A stretch of DNA of 64,000 nucleotides from Rhodospirillales bacterium. GTDB lineage: Bacteria > Pseudomonadota > Alphaproteobacteria > ATCC43930 > CGMCC-115725. The stretch's first letter is position 1; each line of letters opens with the position of its first letter. Positions 59,292 to 64,000 of this stretch are shown here, one piece after another. Both the position numbers and the translations under genes were made by a program. A model generated the notes under the pieces. That model did no database searches. It saw only the letters and a list, made by a program, of their open reading frames with translations, and was not told the DNA's origin. The DNA is taken from positions 27,212-91,211 of the forward strand of contig CANJCB010000017.1 in assembly GCA_947473305.1 (NCBI GenBank). Reading direction: 5' to 3'.

Positions 59292-60032
59292 ATGGAGTCA
59301 TTTTTGCTGCTGGCGGCAGCCGCGTTTTTCGCCGGCATCATGAACGCTATCGCGGGCGGCGGCACTTTTTTGACATTCCCCGCCCTTATCTTTGTCGGAG
59401 TTCCCTCCGTCGTCGCCAATGCCTCGAATACGGTGGCGCTGTTCCCCGGAATGTCGGTCAGCATCTGGACATTGCGGAACGAATTTTCGCGCATCAAGGA
59501 CGTCCCTTTCCGCTGGATGCTGACGGTCAGCCTGCTCGGAGGATCGATCGGCGCGCTTTTGCTGCTCCTCACGCCGGAGCGGATCTTTTCCCAGGCGGTC
59601 CCCTGGCTGCTGCTGTTGGCGACCTTTCTCTTCACCTTCGGGCCGAAATTCGCTCCGCATCTGCAAAGCCTTTTCAGAATTGGGCCGCGAACCTTGGTAT
59701 TGGGCCAGTTCGTTATCGCGATCTATGGCGGATATTTCGGCGGCGCCATCGGCATCCTGATGTTCGCGCTCTACACGCTCTGCGGCCTCGATGACATGAA
59801 GCAGATGAACGCGATCCGAGCGCTTCTGGCCGGGGCCATGAACGGGATCGCGGTCCTATGGTTCATCTTGGCGGGTCATATCGCCTGGCCGGAGACGCTG
59901 GTCATGATCGGGGGAGCCATGGTGGGCGGCTATATCGGCGGAAGGGGCTCGCTCCTGATGAATCCCAAGCATGTGCGCGTCGCCGCGGTCACGATCAGCA
60001 TCGCCATCACGGCGGCGTTCTTCATTCGCTAA
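59292..60032 (+). CDS. TSUP-family (TauE/SafE) permease
   Basis: 246 residues with about seven or eight membrane helices. The two half-motifs FAGIMNAIAGGGTFLTFPALI and YGGYFGGAIGILMFALY are diagnostic of the sulfite exporter TauE/SafE family. Substrates reported for the family are sulfur oxyanions or organosulfonates; none is indicated here. GAGGGG precedes the ATG at 59292; an ATG at 59259 is possible. Confidence 0.88.
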   Translation: MESFLLLAAAAFFAGIMNAIAGGGTFLTFPALIFVGVPSVVANASNTVALFPGMSVSIWTLRNEFSRIKDVPFRWMLTVSLLGGSIGALLLLLTPERIFSQAVPWLLLLATFLFTFGPKFAPHLQSLFRIGPRTLVLGQFVIAIYGGYFGGAIGILMFALYTLCGLDDMKQMNAIRALLAGAMNGIAVLWFILAGHIAWPETLVMIGGAMVGGYIGGRGSLLMNPKHVRVAAVTISIAITAAFFIR

Positions 60033-60115
60033 AGGCGACCTTGGGTAAGGGCCGCTCCGCTGATATGCTTTCTTCCGATGAGGATGCCAATACGCCCGGG
60101 GACGCGGAAGACAGC

Positions 60116-60511
60116 ATGGCCAGACTGACCCTGCGGATCGATCTCGACAAAACCCACGCGGTGGGACCGGGCAAGGTCAAGCTCCTGGAACTCATCGAGA
60201 AAACCGGATCGATCTCGGCCGCCGGCCGGGCCATGGAGATGTCCTATCGTCGTGCCTGGCTCCTGACCGATGAATTGAACCATCTCTTCCGCGAGCCGGT
60301 CGTGACGACCAAGCTCGGCGGCAAGGCAGGCGGCGGCGCCGCGCTCACCATCTTTGGCCGGGGATTGGTGCAGAGTTATCGGGACATGGAGAGAGAGGCC
60401 CATATGTCTCTCGCCAACTATCTGACGGCGTTGGACGCGGCGGCAAATCCCAATCCCGAGCAACGCACCTTGCCCGAACCCGATCCTTCGCAAGAGTCCG
60501 GACAAAACTGA
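60116..60511 (+). CDS. ModE-like winged helix-turn-helix regulator without molybdate-binding domain
   Basis: 131 residues. MARLTLRIDLDKTHAVGPGKVKLLELIEKTG and SISAAGRAMEMSYRRAWLLTDELN form the LysR/ModE-type DNA-binding domain; the C-terminal molybdate-binding (MOP) domains of full ModE are absent. The start at 60116 has GGAAG five bases upstream; an ATG at 60065 adds 17 residues. Single-domain ModE proteins regulate molybdenum, sulfur or other genes; the adjacent TSUP permease is a possible target. Confidence 0.82.
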   Translation: MARLTLRIDLDKTHAVGPGKVKLLELIEKTGSISAAGRAMEMSYRRAWLLTDELNHLFREPVVTTKLGGKAGGGAALTIFGRGLVQSYRDMEREAHMSLANYLTALDAAANPNPEQRTLPEPDPSQESGQN

Positions 60512-60836
60512 GACTTGGGTCCAGCGGATATTATTAAAATCAATCCTATGGCGGCTGGTACCACTACGTGGAAAGAACGCCTTGCTCGCTATCCGCCGTT
60601 AGCCTCACCGCCGGTTGCTGGCATGCTATTCCAAGAGAGCTCCGATCAACCATCCGTAGGCTGAGCTCGGAGGATCGTTTATGCCCTCCAAAGTCACTCG
60701 CGATCAACGAGCGAGAACGGCCAAACGGATTGACGACACGCCGCGAACGCATCTAGAACACCTCCGCTTCGGCAAAGCCGTGTGAAGTACAGGCAGTAGG
60801 GTCAATCCACTGCTGTTCAGATTTTAATTTTCTCGT
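60512..60836. other. Intergenic region before tRNA-Ser
   Basis: 325 bases without a convincing known gene. It holds one short reading frame with a strong ribosome-binding site (60681-60785) and an AT-rich stretch at about 60818-60833, next to the tRNA, likely part of its promoter. No insertion-sequence remnant is apparent. Confidence 0.5.
60681..60785 (+). CDS. Possible 34-residue basic peptide
   Basis: ATG at 60681 is preceded by GGAGGA with six-base spacing, the best ribosome-binding site in the gap. It encodes MPSKVTRDQRARTAKRIDD and ends ...LRFGKAV before TGA. The peptide is rich in Arg and Lys. No family recognised; chance cannot be excluded. Confidence 0.28.
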   Translation: MPSKVTRDQRARTAKRIDDTPRTHLEHLRFGKAV

Positions 60837-60926
60837 GGATGGGTGGCCGAGCGGTTTAAGGCACCGGTCTTGAAAACCGGCGTGGGCGCAAGTCCACCGT
60901 GGGTTCGAATCCCACCCCATCCGCCA
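60837..60926 (+). tRNA. tRNA-Ser (anticodon TGA)
   Basis: The acceptor stem GGATGGG (60837-60843) pairs with CCCATCC (60916-60922), followed by discriminator G and encoded CCA (60924-60926). The anticodon arm CCGGT-CTTGAAA-ACCGG gives anticodon TGA. The long variable arm (GTGGGCGCAAGTCCAC) is typical of serine tRNAs, and the T arm is GTGGG-TTCGAAT-CCCAC. The 3' half is the integration site of the adjacent element. Confidence 0.97.
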
Positions 60927-60928
60927 AT
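60915..60928 (+). repeat. tRNA 3'-end core, first copy of an att-like repeat
   Basis: CCCCATCCGCCAAT at the tRNA-Ser 3' end recurs with one mismatch at 61034-61047 (CCCCATTCGCCAAT), 119 bases on. The first copy is the probable crossover region of the integrase. Confidence 0.6.
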
Positions 60929-61080
60929 CCCCTAATCGGCCACGTTCGCCATCATCCGCAGACCCTCAATAAAACTAAGGAAATGCATAAGGTTTCCTGA
61001 ATGCGGCGTCCCCTGTTGTCCGCTTGCGTTCATCCCCATTCGCCAATATAATTAGGGGACGATCTAGGGGATTGAGGGGA
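60928..61080. promoter_or_regulatory. Cluster of AGGGGA motifs upstream of the integrase
   Basis: AGGGGA occurs three times directly at 61054-61059, 61066-61071 and 61075-61080, and inverted (TCCCCT) at 60928-60933 and 61009-61014. The outer pair extends to a 9-base inverted repeat (TCCCCTAAT / ATTAGGGGA). The last direct copy overlaps the integrase ribosome-binding site. The cluster may be arm-type recombinase sites or an autoregulatory operator. Confidence 0.5.
61034..61047 (+). repeat. Degenerate second copy of the tRNA 3'-end core
   Basis: 13 of 14 bases match the tRNA 3'-end core at 60915-60928. It sits between the tRNA and the integrase and could be a relic of an earlier integration, a secondary att site or an integrase-binding site. 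Confidence 0.55.
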
Positions 61081-61085
61081 CGGTC

Positions 61086-62357
61086 ATGGCGCGCAAGGCC
61101 ACCGGACTGACTGCCGCTGGGGTTAAAACCAAGCCGCCTGGACGCTATGGCGACGGCAATGGGCTCTATCTGTATGTCCGTTCCGCTGAGGCTCGGTTCT
61201 GGCTGTTCCGATACACCCCGCGCGGCGGAAAGATGCGGGAGATGGGTTTAGGCCGTGCTGGGAGCGATCTTGCCGCCGTAAGCTTGGCCGATGCCCGCGC
61301 CAAGGCGGCCGAGTTGCACAAAATGGTTCGGGAGGGGATCGACCCCCTCGCCCAGCGAGAAACCGTCGCGGCGCAGGTTGCGGCGCAGGTGCAGCACGCG
61401 GCGATTAAGGGGACGACCTTCCGCACCGTGGCCGAGCGGTATCTGGCCGCCCATTCCGACACATGGCGCAATCCCAAGCACCGGGCGCAATGGCGCAACA
61501 CCTTGGAGACCTACGCGCACCCGCACATGGGCAACCTGCCGGTGGGCGAGTTGGGGACCGAGCATGTCCTGGCAGCGTTGGAGCCGATCTGGCGCACCAA
61601 GCCCGAGACAGCCGCACGGGTAAGGGGGCGGATCGAGAGCGTGCTGGATTACGCCACGGCGCGCGATTGGCGCAGCGGTGAGAACCCGGCGCGTTGGCGC
61701 GGGCACTTGGCCAACCTGCTGCCGGCGCGCGGCAAGGTTGCACCTGTTCAACACCATGCAGCCCTGCCGTGGGGCGAGATCGCCGACTTCCTAACCGCAT
61801 TACGGGGACAAGCCGGTATCTCGGCACGGGCGTTGGAATACGCCATCCTGACCGCCGCAAGGTCCGGGGAAGCGTTTGGCGCGCGATGGGGCGAGGTTGA
61901 TTTGCTGGGGAAGGTCTGGACCGTGCCGGCCGCGCGGATGAAAGCTGGGCGGGAGCATCGCGTTCCCTTGTCCGCGCCTGCGCTTGCGCTGCTGGGCGAG
62001 ATGGCCAAGTTACGCACCGTCGATAGCTCGGAGGCTTTCATATTCCCTGGCGCCGTCGTTGGCAGGCCTTTGTCGATCATGGCGATGACCATGGCGCTGC
62101 GTCGGATGAAACGGGGCGATCTGACGGTGCATGGTTTCCGCAGCACGTTCCGCGATTGGGCAGCGGAGCGGACGAACTTCCCGCGCGACGTCGCCGAGAT
62201 GGCCCTCGCGCACGCCGTCGGCGATAAGGTTGAGGCGGCATACCGGCGCGGCGACCTTTTTCAGAAACGGCAGCAGCTCATGGATGCCTGGGCGAAGCAC
62301 TGCGAGGCGACGAAGCTGGGTGGTGAGGTGATGTCGCTGCGGGGCACGAAAGTCTAG
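61086..62357 (+). CDS. int: Tyrosine recombinase / P4-type integrase
   Basis: 423 residues. An N-terminal DUF4102 arm-binding domain (LTAAGVKTKPPGRYGDGNGLYLYV) is followed by a SAM-like core-binding domain (about 105-200) and the catalytic domain with Arg in ILTAARSGEAFGARW, the HGFRSTFRDW box, His in ALAHAVGDKVEAAY, and the nucleophile Tyr in that last segment (AAYRRGD). All catalytic residues are present, so it may be active. GAGGGG lies upstream of the ATG. It should integrate the element at the tRNA-Ser 3' end. Confidence 0.95.
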   Translation: MARKATGLTAAGVKTKPPGRYGDGNGLYLYVRSAEARFWLFRYTPRGGKMREMGLGRAGSDLAAVSLADARAKAAELHKMVREGIDPLAQRETVAAQVAAQVQHAAIKGTTFRTVAERYLAAHSDTWRNPKHRAQWRNTLETYAHPHMGNLPVGELGTEHVLAALEPIWRTKPETAARVRGRIESVLDYATARDWRSGENPARWRGHLANLLPARGKVAPVQHHAALPWGEIADFLTALRGQAGISARALEYAILTAARSGEAFGARWGEVDLLGKVWTVPAARMKAGREHRVPLSAPALALLGEMAKLRTVDSSEAFIFPGAVVGRPLSIMAMTMALRRMKRGDLTVHGFRSTFRDWAAERTNFPRDVAEMALAHAVGDKVEAAYRRGDLFQKRQQLMDAWAKHCEATKLGGEVMSLRGTKV

Positions 62358-62504
62358 CCGTGCTGCTCATGATCATGTCGATACAGTGACCTCAGGCGGC
62401 CGGAAAGTCGGACAGATGCGGCGCCGCTCGGCACTAGACATCTGGCGCGGCGATATACGGTGCAATGCCACGGGGTGTCGGCCCGACGCTGAGAGAAGAA
62501 AATT

Positions 62505-63107
62505 ATGAGCGATGACAATGAGGGTGATCCAGTAGAACCGGTGACACCGCAAGCAGCTCTGATACGATTCCTGGAATCGGTGAAAAATGTCCCGCCTAAC
62601 CTGGAGGTGTTGACGTATTGCCTGAAGGCCGCAATCAAATACATCGAGAACGAGCCACTCGCTGGCCGTCAGGACTTGGCGCGACCGCTCAACCAACTCC
62701 TTTTTGCGCTCCGGGATTTGGGTCTGGGAGCCAAAACGCCGCTCCTTGAACCGCAAAATAAACCGAACAATCGACCGAGAGGTAAAAGCGGCATCGCCCA
62801 AAAGGGCTTCTTTGTTGCGGCAGTGAAAATTCTCCGTGAGAACGGCATGCGTAACAGCGATGCTGTATTGTTTGTTATCAAAGAATCAAAGGCACTCAAA
62901 CTCGACACACCGTCGGTAATCGAATTAAAAAGATGGGTGGGAGATTCTGGGGGCAATCTCCCCCAAATAGCCGATGACATTGCCGAACAAATATTACGTG
63001 ATTACAAAACGGAGGCGCAGCCTAAGGACATTCAGAACAATTTGGGCTCCGCAAAAAAATTTGTGGCCGAAATTATGATTGCAAGACGGGACGCCGGTTT
63101 CGGATAA
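62505..63107 (+). CDS. Unknown protein of the integrated element
   Basis: 200 residues, soluble, helical in appearance, with more Lys, Asn and Ile and AT-richer codons than the chromosome around it, consistent with transfer. Recognisable blocks are RFLESVKNVPPNLEVLTYCL, DLARPLNQLLFALRDLGLG and a Lys/Arg/Pro/Asn-rich linker (NKPNNRPRGKSG) before a second helical part. No family recognised. GAGAAG precedes the ATG. 147 bases separate it from int, with no other gene seen there. Confidence 0.65.
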   Translation: MSDDNEGDPVEPVTPQAALIRFLESVKNVPPNLEVLTYCLKAAIKYIENEPLAGRQDLARPLNQLLFALRDLGLGAKTPLLEPQNKPNNRPRGKSGIAQKGFFVAAVKILRENGMRNSDAVLFVIKESKALKLDTPSVIELKRWVGDSGGNLPQIADDIAEQILRDYKTEAQPKDIQNNLGSAKKFVAEIMIARRDAGFG

Positions 63108-63175
63108 CCCCCCCTCTTATCCGGGAAGAAGCTGCCTCAAGTTTGCCTTGTTCGGAAACGTACGAGGTCATTCCC

Positions 63176-63430
63176 ATGCGTGCAAAGCTTTCTCCCGCAT
63201 CTGGCGCCAGCCTTCACTTTAACGAGTGCTCGCCTAATCGGCGGTCACCCCGCCGGCCCCCCCTCCCTGACGCGCTTGGCTACCGAATTGATGAAGTACC
63301 GCTTATGGGCGGTCCGGGCCGCACAAAGATCTACGAACTGGTCAAGAGCGGACGCCTCAAGCTGATTAAAATCGACGGTCTTGCGCGGATCGAAGGTGAT
63401 TCCCTCCGCAGCCTTCTGCGTCAGGGGTGA
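63176..63430 (+). CDS. AlpA/excisionase-type helix-turn-helix protein
   Basis: 84 residues from the ATG at 63176, which has GAGG eight bases upstream; a TTG at 63145-63143 extends it by 11 residues. The C-terminal half (YRIDEVPLMGGPGRTKIYELV, then KSGRLKLIKIDGLARIEGDSL) is the MerR-like HTH_17 fold of excisionases and AlpA regulators. The N-terminal half is basic and unstructured-looking. Probably controls excision or the expression of the element. Confidence 0.75.
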   Translation: MRAKLSPASGASLHFNECSPNRRSPRRPPLPDALGYRIDEVPLMGGPGRTKIYELVKSGRLKLIKIDGLARIEGDSLRSLLRQG

Positions 63431-63433
63431 GCC

Positions 63434-63604
63434 ATGGCCCCTGACAAACGAAACCCCGGAGCGCTGCCAGGCGCGTCCGGGGCGGTGGAAATAAGTAACT
63501 TAAACGAACTTACTTCTACCTCGATCCCCCCTAAAAATCAAGGAACGCTGCGGTTCTGCGCCCGTCGCGGTCATGGTCAGCCCGATGTTGGCGGTGTTCC
63601 ATGA
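63434..63604 (+). CDS. Small 56-residue protein coupled to the zinc-finger gene
   Basis: The frame runs from ATG at 63434, 3 bases after the regulator stop, to TGA at 63602-63604 and encodes MAPDKRNPGALPGASGAVE and, at the end, FCARRGHGQPDVGGVP. Its stop overlaps the next ATG as ATGA. The position and overlap suggest a real gene of the element's operon; no family recognised. Confidence 0.5.
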   Translation: MAPDKRNPGALPGASGAVEISNLNELTSTSIPPKNQGTLRFCARRGHGQPDVGGVP

Positions 63605-63858
63605 GCGCCCGCCAGATCGTCTCTGACCTTGGAGGACGGTGGTACGGGACCTATGGCACCGTCCCATGCGTGGTCCATGCGGACAGCCGTCCCTCCTTGC
63701 GCATTCGTGACGGCGACGAAGAGGGGCGGCTTCTCGTTAGCTGTTATGTGGGCTGCAATCCCTCCGACATCCTCGTCGAACTTCGTCAGCGTGGCCTTCT
63801 CAACGATGGCGTCGACCGCAACTACCTCAGTGGCTCCCGGCAGGTATCTGAAGCCTGA
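63601..63858 (+). CDS. Primase-type zinc-finger protein, short
   Basis: 85 residues. CVVHADSRPSLRI with LLVSCYVGCNPSDILVELRQRGLL matches the CHC2-like zinc-binding domain at the N-terminus of plasmid and phage primases (Cys-x2-His ... Cys-x3-Cys), but the protein stops before any Toprim or helicase domain. It may be a stand-alone domain whose catalytic partner is encoded downstream, or a primase truncated by a frameshift near 63850. Confidence 0.65.
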   Translation: MSARQIVSDLGGRWYGTYGTVPCVVHADSRPSLRIRDGDEEGRLLVSCYVGCNPSDILVELRQRGLLNDGVDRNYLSGSRQVSEA

Positions 63859-63971
63859 GAGCGGCGGTGCGATTGTAGGCCACGGATCGGCGCCGCAGTG
63901 GTGCTGATGGCGGCGTAAAAGTCTGCCAGTGGTAAGCCCATCGTTTCCGATTTGGGACGAGGGGCGGGAGC

Positions 63972-64000
63972 ATGAAGCCCGTGGAGCTTTACTTGTTGGT
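63972..64000 (+). CDS. Possible start of the next gene of the element (partial)
   Basis: ATG at 63972 with GGGAG just upstream opens a frame (MKPVELYLLV) that runs off the window. Too short to identify. The 113 bases before it hold no recognisable gene. Confidence 0.3.

Larger units (their letters stand above)
60927..64000 (+). mobile_element. Left end of an element integrated at tRNA-Ser
   Basis: A P4-type integrase lies 160 bases downstream of the tRNA-Ser 3' end in the same orientation, the classic arrangement of tRNA-targeted genomic islands. Behind it lie an unknown AT-richer gene, an AlpA/excisionase-like regulator and a primase-type zinc-finger protein. The opposite attachment site is not within the window, so size and cargo are unknown. 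Confidence 0.75.

Noticed and set aside
60568..60756. 62-codon frames on both strands in the gap before tRNA-Ser
   Set aside because: No ribosome-binding site, no recognisable sequence, and they overlap each other almost exactly.
62368..62377. Perfect 10-base palindrome CATGATCATG after the integrase
   Set aside because: Too short, no T-run and no second copy seen; likely chance.

Overview
The window is a GC-rich, gene-dense bacterial chromosome segment from an alphaproteobacterium, most likely Rhodospirillales-like. Four features point this way: the ppiD-trpE / trpGDC-moaC-moeA-lexA neighbourhood; the dusB-ntrB-ntrC-ntrY-ntrX-(dat)-hfq-hflX run; a fused IspDF; and a pyruvate dehydrogenase whose E1 beta subunit carries its own lipoyl domain. 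A perfect GTTC-N7-GTTC LexA box upstream of lexA agrees. Genus and species cannot be fixed by reading alone.

Layout. 1-3.5 kb: 3' end of a GMC oxidoreductase, then gltA and gltX. 3.5-10.5 kb: comEC, then on the minus strand lexA, moeA, moaC and trpC-D-G. 10.6-14.7 kb: a plus-strand copper cluster (copA, cueR, a divergent polysaccharide deacetylase, a CopZ-like chaperone) that sits between trpG and trpE. 14.7-23.7 kb: trpE, ppiD, tpiA, secG, pyrG, kdsA, eno and an FtsB/DivIC-like gene. 23.9-30.9 kb: pdhA-pdhB-pdhC-lpd-lipA and a COQ10/RatA-like gene; a palindromic repeat element separates pdhC and lpd. 30.9-36.8 kb: cinA, pgpA, ispDF, then an accessory stretch with two small membrane proteins, a DUF3300 lipoprotein and a CcsA/YpjD-like protein. 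36.9-49 kb: dusB, the NtrBC and NtrYX two-component systems, a D-amino-acid aminotransferase, a HAD phosphatase, hfq, hflX, an IMPase-family phosphatase and a beta-hydroxyacid dehydrogenase. 49-59 kb: a long minus-strand run (mltB, rlpA, dacA, tmk, holB, metG, tatD, an MBL hydrolase, mazG, an unknown gene). 59.3-60.5 kb: a TSUP permease and a ModE-type winged-helix regulator. 60.8-64 kb: tRNA-Ser(TGA) followed by a P4-type integrase and the left end of an integrated element that runs off the window.

How it works together. Most of the window is housekeeping: TCA entry and pyruvate oxidation, lipoate synthesis, tryptophan, molybdenum cofactor, KDO and isoprenoid synthesis, nitrogen signalling, peptidoglycan turnover and DNA replication. 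Genes are packed in operons with many 4-base stop/start overlaps. One of these, CTGA between dacA and tmk, implies a CTG start for tmk.

The most notable departures are: a tandem duplication of the peripheral subunit-binding domain in PdhC; the copper island that splits trpE from trpGDC; the tRNA-Ser integration site with a degenerate second copy of the tRNA 3' end and clustered AGGGGA motifs before the integrase; the REP-like palindrome in the pdh operon; and an NtrX without the GAFTGA loop. I found no CRISPR array, rRNA or convincing new defence system. Only the first 3 kb of the integrated element, where cargo would lie, is visible.
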